Of a stretch of DNA of 17,402 nucleotides, positions 1-6,844 are shown piece by piece. The DNA comes from Candidatus Geoarchaeota archaeon. Its GTDB lineage: Archaea; Thermoproteota; Thermoprotei; Gearchaeales; WAQG01. The stretch spans positions 1 through 17,402 of the forward strand of contig WAQG01000199.1 of assembly GCA_015520395.1 (NCBI GenBank). The letters are read 5' to 3'. Made by a program: the position numbers and the translations under genes. Position 1 is the stretch's first letter, and each line of letters opens with the position of its first letter. The notes beneath the pieces were generated by a model. That model saw only the letters and a list, made by a program, of their open reading frames with translations. It ran no database searches and was not told the origin of the DNA.

Positions 1-2
1 GT

Positions 3-923
3 TATAGAGATAGGACGCTCTTTATGGTCGCTAAGAGGATCGCCCGAGGTATATACAGTAAGTTCCCAGAGAGAGGTTACTCTGCCCAAGAGTACCTTGA
101 GATGGCTTGGGGCTACCTTGAGGACAAGGAGGCATACGCCTTTATAGTAATAGATGAGTTTGACTATATTGCGCGAACGAATCCTGACGCAATATACATG
201 CTCACAAGGCTGTCCGATCCCCTCCTCCAAGCTGAGCAAAGGATGAGCATATTGTTCGTCGTGCGGGACATCTCGTTCCTCTACATGCTCGACCAAGCGT
301 TCGTCAGCACGCTTCAACACAATATAGTAGAGTTTAAGCCGTACACCTCTAAGCAGCTTGCAAAGATACTAGAGCAGAGGGTGGAGGAAGCATTCAGACC
401 GGGCGTCGTTAATAGTGAGGTGATTAACTTCATTGCAAGCCTCGCAGGCGTCGACGGAGAGGGGAATGGGGATGCTAGGTACGCGTTGGAGCTTCTTTGG
501 CGAGCTGGCAAATATGCTGAGCTTGACGAGTCTGATGAGGTTAAGCCTGAACACGTCAGAAAGGCGACCCACGATATTCACCCGGGAGTTAGGGTCGAGG
601 AGCTTGAAAACCTGACAAATCATGAGCTACTATTATTACTCAGCCTTGCAGCGGTTCTTAGGTCGACCGGAGCCGCCTTTGTTAAGTTGTCAAAAGTTGA
701 GGAGGCTTACAGGTCTATTTGTGAGTCTCTAGGGCTTAAGCCAAGGATGCACACCCAGATTTGGGAGTACGTCCAGAGGCTTAAGAGGATGGGCTTTATT
801 TCAAGTAGAGTCAACTCCCTGGGTAGGGGTAGGGGTAGGTCGACGTTTCTCGGGCTCTCTGGGATACCGGCCTCCATGCTTGAGGCTAAGATAAGGCGTA
901 TCCTGGGTGGGAGGCTTGGATAA
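3..923 (+). CDS. cdc6: Orc1/Cdc6 origin-recognition AAA+ ATPase, 5'-truncated
   Basis: This is an archaeal origin-binding initiator that marks replication origins and helps recruit the MCM helicase. The reading frame is open to the left edge, and the residues before the first ATG (YRDRTLF) fit the family, so the ATG at 24 is internal. The Walker A part lies outside the window. Visible parts are the Walker B motif FIVIDEFD, the arginine-finger region after it, a sensor-2 motif GDARYALELL, and a C-terminal winged-helix DNA-binding domain. That last domain spans roughly the final 110 residues and ends in the family-typical stretch 'LGLSGIPASMLEAKI'. A small winged-helix gene overlaps its 3' end by 17 bases. 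Archaeal origins often flank cdc6, but the upstream side is not in the window and I saw no origin-recognition boxes downstream. Family assignment is firm; which Cdc6 paralogue this is cannot be told. Confidence 0.95.
   Translation, partial: YRDRTLFMVAKRIARGIYSKFPERGYSAQEYLEMAWGYLEDKEAYAFIVIDEFDYIARTNPDAIYMLTRLSDPLLQAEQRMSILFVVRDISFLYMLDQAFVSTLQHNIVEFKPYTSKQLAKILEQRVEEAFRPGVVNSEVINFIASLAGVDGEGNGDARYALELLWRAGKYAELDESDEVKPEHVRKATHDIHPGVRVEELENLTNHELLLLLSLAAVLRSTGAAFVKLSKVEEAYRSICESLGLKPRMHTQIWEYVQRLKRMGFISSRVNSLGRGRGRSTFLGLSGIPASMLEAKIRRILGGRLG
821..839 (+). repeat. Short G-rich tandem repeat (GGGGTA type) inside cdc6
   Basis: Three copies of a GGGTA/GGGGTA unit lie in the winged-helix part of cdc6 and encode the glycine-arginine run GRGRGRS in the wing. 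The repeat is in frame and could change length by slippage two residues at a time. It resembles telomeric motifs only by chance. Confidence 0.5.
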
Positions 924-1188
924 GGCCGTGCTTATACTGGGCTCTAAATCTAAGGTCAAGGTTCTACGTTACCTGGTTGCCGTTGGAGAGGATAATGTGA
1001 CGAGCATCGCGAAGAACACTGGGCTTAACTCAGCAGTTCTAAACCGGATTATAAACGACTTTAAGATGGCTGGAATAGTTGAGGAAAAGCGGTTTGGCAG
1101 TGGGAGGATACGTATATTGAGGCTCTCAAGGGGGCCCGTGGCCGAGGCATTGAGGAGTCTTTTTAAAGCGATCGAAGAAAGTTCATAG
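907..1188 (+). CDS. Small winged-helix DNA-binding protein
   Basis: This 93-residue protein appears to be one winged helix-turn-helix domain of the ArsR/MarR-like type. The helix-turn-helix spans about residues 30-56 (VTSIAKNTGLNSAVLNRIIN, then a recognition helix). A basic beta-wing follows at about 58-72 (KRFGSGRIRILRL), then a short C-terminal helix. It probably binds DNA as a dimer, but no target is known. The start is GTG at 907, which overlaps the end of cdc6 by 17 bases; TTG at 916 is an alternative. The overlap suggests coupled translation with cdc6. It has no separate promoter that I can see, so it may be an autoregulator of cdc6 or an accessory initiation factor (inference). Its 3' end overlaps the convergent truA gene by 26 bases. 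It is much shorter than the WhiP/Cdt1-like proteins found beside some crenarchaeal origins. Confidence 0.75.
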   Translation: MGGLDKAVLILGSKSKVKVLRYLVAVGEDNVTSIAKNTGLNSAVLNRIINDFKMAGIVEEKRFGSGRIRILRLSRGPVAEALRSLFKAIEESS

Positions 1189-1945
1189 CGTCTTTAAATA
1201 GCATATACCTGGCGCCGTTATATGCTATTTTCGAGTTAAGTTGTGTCATAACCCTTTCTAAGGCCCTCCCATCGACGGTGAAGTCGAGATGGGTTTCAAC
1301 CCTGAATAATATGAGACCCCAGCTTGGGGCAGGTTCCATTCCCCTACCTCCTTTAAGAATCCCGGCGAACTCGCCTAGGGAAAGCTTTCCCAGAGCGACG
1401 TCTAAAAGCCCTGAGACAAGACGTCTGACAAGCTGCCACGCAAAATATCTCCCAACGAATCTAAAGACGAGAAACTCCCCAGCCCTACACACATCTACCT
1501 CGGTGATCCACGCCTTCTTCCGCCTACCCTTGACAAATCCCCCATATTCTCTCTCGCCTATTAGCATTGAGCTCGCCTCCCTCAAGGCGTCTAGGTTTAG
1601 ATCCTTCGGCCACCATAGGTAGTACCTATACTCCTTGCTTGTTACAACTGTTCTAACAGACCTAAGATTCGGGGTCTTCACATATGCCCATACAACAACA
1701 TCGCCTGGAAGGGCGCTGTTTATTTCACCTAAAATAGGCCTTCTCCTAAGTGGAACCAACGCCACTTGGCTTAATGCAGAGACGCCCGAGTCGGTTCTAC
1801 AGCAAAGCTTTACGCGTTCGTCCGCCCCTAGATAGCCTAGCCCCTTCAACGTCTCTTCCAAAACGCCTTGCACGGTTCTTTTTCCCGGCTGGTATTGAGA
1901 GCCACTGAACCTTTCTCCATCATAGTAGAGCTTTAGAGCCCACAT
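1163..1945 (-). CDS. truA: tRNA pseudouridine synthase A (TruA family)
   Basis: The enzyme converts uridines in the anticodon arm of tRNAs (positions 38-40 in well-studied members) to pseudouridine. At 260 residues it has normal length for an archaeal TruA. The catalytic aspartate is D52 in RTDSGVSA (residues 50-57), matching the family motif RTDxGVxA. The N-terminus shows the typical YYDGERFSGSQYQP, and a conserved EYRYYLW stretch lies in the middle. The ATG at 1945 is about 29 bases downstream of a TATA-like element read on the - strand (1971-1978), consistent with a leaderless transcript. It is divergent from rfcS, with only about 40 bases between the two starts. Its last 26 bases overlap the end of the convergent winged-helix gene. 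Confidence 0.95.
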   Translation of the reverse strand: MWALKLYYDGERFSGSQYQPGKRTVQGVLEETLKGLGYLGADERVKLCCRTDSGVSALSQVALVPLRRRPILGEINSALPGDVVVWAYVKTPNLRSVRTVVTSKEYRYYLWWPKDLNLDALREASSMLIGEREYGGFVKGRRKKAWITEVDVCRAGEFLVFRFVGRYFAWQLVRRLVSGLLDVALGKLSLGEFAGILKGGRGMEPAPSWGLILFRVETHLDFTVDGRALERVMTQLNSKIAYNGARYMLFKDAMNFLRSL

Positions 1946-1949
1946 CGGG

Positions 1950-1978
1950 TTTTTATTGGGAAAAGCTCTGTTATAAAT
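1950..1978. promoter_or_regulatory. Back-to-back TATA boxes of truA and rfcS
   Basis: The gap between the two start codons holds two AT-rich elements. TTTTTATT at 1950-1957 is about 30 bases upstream of the rfcS start on the + strand. TTATAAAT at 1971-1978 reads ATTTATAA on the - strand, about 29 bases upstream of the truA ATG. Archaeal TATA boxes sit about 25 bases upstream of transcription starts, so both mRNAs would be nearly leaderless. The two preinitiation complexes would overlap on the DNA, so mutual exclusion is likely (inference). Confidence 0.6.
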
Positions 1979-1986
1979 GAGTAGTG

Positions 1987-2958
1987 ATGCCGATCGAGGA
2001 GATAATGTGGACCGAGAAGTACCGTCCCCGGCGGCTCGACGATATAGTGAACCAGAAGAGCATCATAACTGCTCTCAAGAGGTTTATCGCAGAGAAGAAC
2101 GTCCCCCACATGCTGTTTGCTGGCCCCGCTGGTGTCGGAAAGACCGCCACCGCGCTTGCATTTGCGTATGAGCTTTACGGGGAGAACTGGAGGCAGAACA
2201 CCCTGGAGCTAAATGCAAGCGATGAGAGGGGGATAAACGTCGTCAGGGAGAGGATAAAGGAGTATTTCGCCAAGACCCTTCCCATAGGCGAGGCGCCCTT
2301 CAGGCTGGTTATACTGGATGAGAGTGACGCCATGACCGCCGACGCCCAGACGGCATTGAGGCGGATTATGGAGATTTATGCTAGGAATGTCAGGTTTATA
2401 CTGACCTGCAACTACAGCTATAAGATAATAGAGCCCATACAGTCGAGAACGGTGATATTTAGGTTTAATCCGCTGAAGAAGGAGGACGTAATAGGAAGGT
2501 TGAAGTTCATTGCCGAGAACGAGGGTGTCAGCGTGTCTGAGGATGCCTATGAGGCCATATGGGATCTCTGCGGCGGAGACCTTAGAAAGGCCATAAACAT
2601 ACTTCAGAGCGCAGCTGCCCTTGGAAATGTTACAAGCGACACCGTCTACAGGGTCGCTGGGGTTGCGAGGCCCAAGGAGATAAGGCTCATGCTTGAGAAG
2701 GCCTTAAAGGGGGATTTCAACGGCGCGAGGACAGATCTCTACAAGCTCATGTTCACCTACGGGCTTTCGGGGATCGACATAGTGTCTCAAATGTACAGGG
2801 AAATAATGCGTTTGGAGGGGGGTTCGGAGAGGTTGAAGATGAAGCTACTGGAAATACTGGGGGATTACGAGTTCCGCTTGGTTGAGGGCGCCAACGATGA
2901 TATACAGCTGACCGCCCTGCTCGCAAGGATAGCCCTGCTGGGAAGCAAGGGTGTGTAG
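1987..2958 (+). CDS. rfcS: Replication factor C small subunit (clamp loader)
   Basis: This AAA+ ATPase forms, with one RfcL, the pentameric clamp loader that opens the PCNA ring and places it on primer-template junctions. Counting from the ATG at 1987 (323 residues), the N-terminus has the RFC box MWTEKYRPRRLDDIV. Walker A is GPAGVGKT (46-53), followed by the family's ELNASDERG, Walker B with DESD (111-114) and sensor 1 TCNY. The arginine-finger 'SRC' box reads SRT here (153-155), so the usual cysteine is a threonine. The C-terminal helical collar domain is complete. No intein is present. A GTG three bases upstream (1984) could also be the start. rfcL begins within 10 bases of its stop, so the two subunits are co-transcribed. 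Confidence 0.97.
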   Translation: MPIEEIMWTEKYRPRRLDDIVNQKSIITALKRFIAEKNVPHMLFAGPAGVGKTATALAFAYELYGENWRQNTLELNASDERGINVVRERIKEYFAKTLPIGEAPFRLVILDESDAMTADAQTALRRIMEIYARNVRFILTCNYSYKIIEPIQSRTVIFRFNPLKKEDVIGRLKFIAENEGVSVSEDAYEAIWDLCGGDLRKAINILQSAAALGNVTSDTVYRVAGVARPKEIRLMLEKALKGDFNGARTDLYKLMFTYGLSGIDIVSQMYREIMRLEGGSERLKMKLLEILGDYEFRLVEGANDDIQLTALLARIALLGSKGV

Positions 2959-2966
2959 AGTTGGCT

Positions 2967-4235
2967 ATGGTGCGCGGCCTTCCTTGGACCGTGAAGTATA
3001 GGCCGAGGCTCGTCAACGAGGTCGTAGGCAACAGGAAGGCTAAGAAGGAGTTCATGGATTGGCTTAAACCCTGGCTTATGGGGAGGGTTGGGGAGAGGAA
3101 GGCAGCGTTTCTCTATGGCCCCCCTGGCGTTGGGAAGACTGCATTGGTAGAGGCGGCAGCCAACCAGCTGGGGCTGGAGCTCGTGGAGCTGAATGCTGGA
3201 GAGATAGAGAGCATTGAGCAGGTTAGAAGGGTTACGAGCCTTGCCAGATCGCACGGTAGCCTTTTTGGACGTGTTAAAAGGCTTATATTCTTCGATGAGG
3301 TTGACAACATATCTGCCTCTGTGGCGTCGAGCATTATTAATGAGATAGTAAAGATGATTAAGGTGAGTGAAAATCCTGTGGTTCTGGCCGCGAATGACGC
3401 TTGGCTGGATAAGCTGAGGCCTCTGCGCTCCGAGGACGTCAGCGTTCTCATCAGGTTTTACAAGGTTAGCTCTAGGGAGATTGCCGAGAGGCTGACATAC
3501 ATATGTAGGGCGGAGAGGCTTAGCTGTGATAGAAATGCGTTGATGCGTATAGCTGAGAGAAACGATGGTGATGTCCGCAGCTCTATTTTGGATCTGCAGC
3601 TTGTCGCCAGCCTTGTGGGTAGGAGGATCACTGAGGATTCCGTGAAGAGCCTCGCTGGGTTTGGTTATAGGGATAGAGAGATAGATGTCTTTAAAGCCCT
3701 TGGGCGGATTTTCTATGCAAGGCAAATAGGCGCTGCGGTAATGGCGGTTAATCAGTTCACATATGAGCCGGACCTTCTTCTTAGATGGATTGCTGAGAAC
3801 ATACCAAATATATACAAGGATCCTGAGGAGCTCTTCTCCGCCTATGAGGCCCTCTCCCTGGCAGACCTTTATAAGGCCCGATCTAACAAGCCTGGGTACT
3901 GGAGGCTGGAGAGGTACTCCAGGCTTTTCATGTCAGCGGGAGTATCGCTCTCCAAGAAGAGGTGGCCTAAGGGGTCGAGGTTCAAGTATCCTCGGTATCT
4001 CAGGGAGCTGGTGGCGAGCAGGCGTGTTAGGGAGCTAAGGTCAAAGATCCTTGCAAAGCTCTCCAGGAGACTCCATGCGTCTCAAAGGAAGATTATAAGT
4101 GAGTATCTGCCATACCTGGCCTTCCTCTTTAATCACGACGAGAAGTTTGCTGAGAGACTTTCAAGGATTTTGAGGCTCTCTAAGGAGGAGGTGGAGCATC
4201 TAAGGCTTCTCGGCAGACTATACACTGTAGAATAG
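2967..4235 (+). CDS. rfcL: Replication factor C large subunit (clamp loader)
   Basis: This is the large subunit of the PCNA loader and the partner of RfcS encoded just upstream. From the ATG at 2967 (422 residues) it shows the RFC box LPWTVKYRPR. Walker A is GPPGVGKT (51-58), Walker B has FFDEVD (108-113), and sensor 1 is AAND (141-144). The lid and collar domains follow to the end. A TTG at 2961 would add two residues. Archaeal RfcL proteins usually end in a charged linker and a PCNA-binding PIP box (Q..L/I..FF). Here the chain stops right after the collar helices, at EHLRLLGRLYTVE, and no PIP-like motif is visible. No continuation is found in the 46 bases before gins23. The collar ends naturally, so I read this as a genuine short form rather than a frameshift. 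Confidence 0.96.
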   Translation: MVRGLPWTVKYRPRLVNEVVGNRKAKKEFMDWLKPWLMGRVGERKAAFLYGPPGVGKTALVEAAANQLGLELVELNAGEIESIEQVRRVTSLARSHGSLFGRVKRLIFFDEVDNISASVASSIINEIVKMIKVSENPVVLAANDAWLDKLRPLRSEDVSVLIRFYKVSSREIAERLTYICRAERLSCDRNALMRIAERNDGDVRSSILDLQLVASLVGRRITEDSVKSLAGFGYRDREIDVFKALGRIFYARQIGAAVMAVNQFTYEPDLLLRWIAENIPNIYKDPEELFSAYEALSLADLYKARSNKPGYWRLERYSRLFMSAGVSLSKKRWPKGSRFKYPRYLRELVASRRVRELRSKILAKLSRRLHASQRKIISEYLPYLAFLFNHDEKFAERLSRILRLSKEEVEHLRLLGRLYTVE

Positions 4236-4247
4236 GCTCTGGAAACC

Positions 4248-4257
4248 GTTATTTACC
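4248..4257 (+). promoter_or_regulatory. Weak TATA-like element upstream of gins23
   Basis: The 46-base gap after rfcL contains GTTATTTACC, centred about 30 bases before the gins23 ATG. This is the same spacing as the stronger boxes in this window. It may start a separate gins23-mcm-hel308 transcript with a leaderless first gene. The match to the TATA consensus is poor, and read-through from rfcL is equally possible. Confidence 0.35.
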
Positions 4258-4281
4258 TAGTTGCACTAGATTGTCTGGGGT

Positions 4282-4824
4282 ATGTGGGGAGGACTCGTTA
4301 AAGACGTGACTCTCATCGCTAGGTTAGATTACCAGAATGAGAGGGTGAGGGTTAAGGCTCTTAAGGATATTCCCAGGTTCGTGTTTGGAGGTGTTGAGTG
4401 GAAGGACGTGAAGGCTGGGGAGGTATTGGATCTTCCAAGGCTGGTAGCCATGGCGCTTGAGGAGGAGGGGTATATTGAGCCTTTAGGCGAGGAGATAGAT
4501 TTAAGGAAGCTTAAGTCGATAGTCCATGGCCAATATAGGATGGGTAATAAGCTTAAGCCCTTGAAGCCCAACTTTTACCAGATGGTGCTGTCAACTATAG
4601 AGAGGCTGGAATCACGGGATCCTAAGACGGCGAAGCGGATGAGGATAGAGCTGCTTAATCTCTTGGAAAGGAGGCTTAAAATCTTAATGGAGTTGGCATT
4701 CGCCAGGGTTGACGAAGATGTGGAGGGAGCTGCGACCATCGAGGAGAAGCTGATCTATAGGGCGCTCAGGGAGATTTTTGATGATTGGCGCCGGGTGGTT
4801 CTGGGGGTGAGGGAAGGTGGTTGA
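4282..4824 (+). CDS. gins23: GINS complex subunit Gins23
   Basis: GINS binds MCM and Cdc45/GAN and activates the replicative helicase (the archaeal CMG). The 180-residue protein has a small beta-rich B domain first (about residues 7-65, with the typical 'GEVLDLPRLVAMALEEEGYIEPL'). An all-helical A domain follows (about 66-180). The B-then-A order marks the Gins23 type; Gins15/51 has A then B. Its position directly upstream of mcm matches the gins23-mcm pair known in Sulfolobus and supports the call. Its last 8 bases overlap the mcm start, so translation is probably coupled. Low sequence conservation in this family makes the call depend partly on domain order and neighbourhood. Confidence 0.85.
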   Translation: MWGGLVKDVTLIARLDYQNERVRVKALKDIPRFVFGGVEWKDVKAGEVLDLPRLVAMALEEEGYIEPLGEEIDLRKLKSIVHGQYRMGNKLKPLKPNFYQMVLSTIERLESRDPKTAKRMRIELLNLLERRLKILMELAFARVDEDVEGAATIEEKLIYRALREIFDDWRRVVLGVREGG

Positions 4825-6844
4825 GGAGACGTTAACTGAGAGGTACTTAAGGTTTTATGAGGAGTTCATGGCCGATGGCAGGCTTAAGTACAGAGAAATG
4901 ATACACACCATGCCTGTTAAAAGGCTTCGCTCAATAGTTATAGACTTTTACGACCTCCTTGAGTATGACTTCAACTTAGCCAATGGGCTTGCCGAGAACC
5001 CCGAGGAACACCTGGACGCGATGGTTAAGGCGCTAAAGATATTCCTAGGGCAGATGAATAGCAGTTATGTTGAGGCGACAAAAAAGTTTTATGTAAGGAT
5101 TAGGGGGTTGACCGACGATTATAAGGTTGGGCTCAGGGAGATATCATCCCAGCATGTTGGGAAGCTTGTGAAGATTGAGGGTGTAGTTCTTAGAGTTTCA
5201 CCTAAATTCATGATTGTTCTCGAAACCACGCTTATCTGTCCAAAGTGTGGGAGGAGATACCGTGTTAGGGCCGACGAGAGCGGCAGGATCGAGAGGCGGG
5301 GGGAGTGCGACTGTGGCTACAAGGGCCTCTTTAAGATAGATCATAAAGAGGACTTCCTCGTGGATTGCCAGAAGATAACCATTCAGGAGAAGCCTGAAGA
5401 GCTCCCGCCCGGAGAGGTTCCCTATAGCACTGAGGTGATGGTGGAAGGCGACCTGGTCGACTCGGTGAAGCCTGGCGATAGGGTGGCTCTGACGGGCATT
5501 GTGAAGATAAAGCCCGCGGGTCAGAACCTGTATCAGCCAGCCGTAAATGCGATAAACATTGAGAGAACCGTTCTTGACGAAGATGTCGAGCTGACGGAGA
5601 GGGACATTGAGAATATACGTAGGGCTGCCGAGGATCCTGATATCGTTGAGAAGATAATCAGCAGTATAGCTCCCTCAATTTACGGCCTTAAGAGGATAAA
5701 GGAGGGAATAGCACTACAGCTGTTTGGAGGTGTCCCAAAGAGGTTCCCCGACGGTCTGAGGGTGCGCGGCGACATAAACATACTACTGATCGGGGAACCC
5801 GGAACTGCTAAGACACAGCTTCTAAAATACGCCGCTCAGCTTAGCCCCAGAGGAATATATACGAGTGGCAAGGGTTCCACCGCCGCAGGCCTGACTGCCG
5901 CAGTGATAAGGGATAAGGGTGGGGACTTCTACCTGGAGGCTGGTGCTCTCGTCCTCGCTGACGGAGGTTTGGCGGCCATAGATGAGATTGACAAGATGAG
6001 GGATTCAGATAGGGTGGCCATGCATGAGGCCATGGAGAGCCAGACAATAAGCGTTTATAAAGCCAATATAAGGGCCATACTCAATGCCAGGACAAGCATA
6101 CTTGCAGCTGCCAACCCCAGGTTCGGAAGATACGATCCAGGTAAAAGCCTGGCAGACAACGTGAACCTGTCGCCTACGCTACTCTCAAGATTCGACCTGA
6201 TTTTCCGCGTGGCTGACGAGATGGCTGTCGAGGAGAAGGGCAACCTAAGCTTCCATATTCTGAAGCTTCACCAGACCCATGGCCGATACATAGCTGAGAG
6301 GGCGGCATTCTCACCGGAATTCCTAAGGAAATACATTGCTTATGCTAAGAGGAATGTGATGCCACGCCTCTCCGATGAGGCTCTAAACGTTCTATACGAG
6401 TATTACAACAGGATCCGGAGTGGAAGTGAGGAGACCGTGCCCATCACATTAAGGCAGCTTGAAGCCCTAATTAGGCTCTCTGAAGCTAGGGCTAGGATGA
6501 GGCTAAGCGACGTGGTTACAAGGGAGGATGCCGAGGCTGTCGTCGACCTATTTGACTATATGCTTAGACATGCTATGGTCGTGGAAGGCGAGATAGACGT
6601 ATACTCCAGCTATGGATATTCAGCGGCGCCATCCAAGGCCGAAAAGGTCAAACAGCTCTTTAGCCTTATCAAGAACTTGATGAGCGAGGTCGGTGGCCCA
6701 GTAGATGTTAGCCTGCTAATCAAAGAAGCTAATGCAAAGCTGGGGATGGATCCCGAGACCGTAAGAGCAGTCCTTGAGGAGCTTGTCAAGAGGGGGGCAA
6801 TTTATAAGCCTCCTGGCGATAAGGTGGCTATAGTAGATTGGTGA
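4817..6844 (+). CDS. mcm: MCM replicative DNA helicase
   Basis: This is the hexameric 3'-5' helicase that unwinds DNA at replication forks. The length of 675 residues is normal. The N-terminal domain carries a zinc-binding site with C141, C144, C164 and C166 (CPKC ... CDC). The AAA+ core has Walker A GEPGTAKT (326-333), Walker B with AIDEID (387-392), sensor 1 AANP (431-434) and the arginine finger LSRFD (456-460). A winged-helix domain closes the chain (about 605-675). There is no intein. The GTG start at 4817 overlaps gins23 by 8 bases and is preceded by the Shine-Dalgarno-like GGTGA at 4806-4810. The next gene, hel308, starts inside its last codons. The three genes look like one translationally linked replication operon. 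Confidence 0.98.
   Translation: MVEETLTERYLRFYEEFMADGRLKYREMIHTMPVKRLRSIVIDFYDLLEYDFNLANGLAENPEEHLDAMVKALKIFLGQMNSSYVEATKKFYVRIRGLTDDYKVGLREISSQHVGKLVKIEGVVLRVSPKFMIVLETTLICPKCGRRYRVRADESGRIERRGECDCGYKGLFKIDHKEDFLVDCQKITIQEKPEELPPGEVPYSTEVMVEGDLVDSVKPGDRVALTGIVKIKPAGQNLYQPAVNAINIERTVLDEDVELTERDIENIRRAAEDPDIVEKIISSIAPSIYGLKRIKEGIALQLFGGVPKRFPDGLRVRGDINILLIGEPGTAKTQLLKYAAQLSPRGIYTSGKGSTAAGLTAAVIRDKGGDFYLEAGALVLADGGLAAIDEIDKMRDSDRVAMHEAMESQTISVYKANIRAILNARTSILAAANPRFGRYDPGKSLADNVNLSPTLLSRFDLIFRVADEMAVEEKGNLSFHILKLHQTHGRYIAERAAFSPEFLRKYIAYAKRNVMPRLSDEALNVLYEYYNRIRSGSEETVPITLRQLEALIRLSEARARMRLSDVVTREDAEAVVDLFDYMLRHAMVVEGEIDVYSSYGYSAAPSKAEKVKQLFSLIKNLMSEVGGPVDVSLLIKEANAKLGMDPETVRAVLEELVKRGAIYKPPGDKVAIVDW

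Noticed and set aside
1..923. Replication origin in this window
   Set aside because: Origins often lie next to cdc6, but the upstream flank is missing and I found no origin-recognition-box repeats or AT-rich unwinding region in the visible gaps.
2865..3725. 286-codon open frame on the - strand opposite rfcL
   Set aside because: It lies fully antisense to a clear rfcL gene, shows no recognisable domain, and is a by-product of the codon use of rfcL.
4817..6844. Intein in mcm or the clamp-loader genes
   Set aside because: All motifs are continuous with normal spacing and total lengths are those of intein-free proteins.
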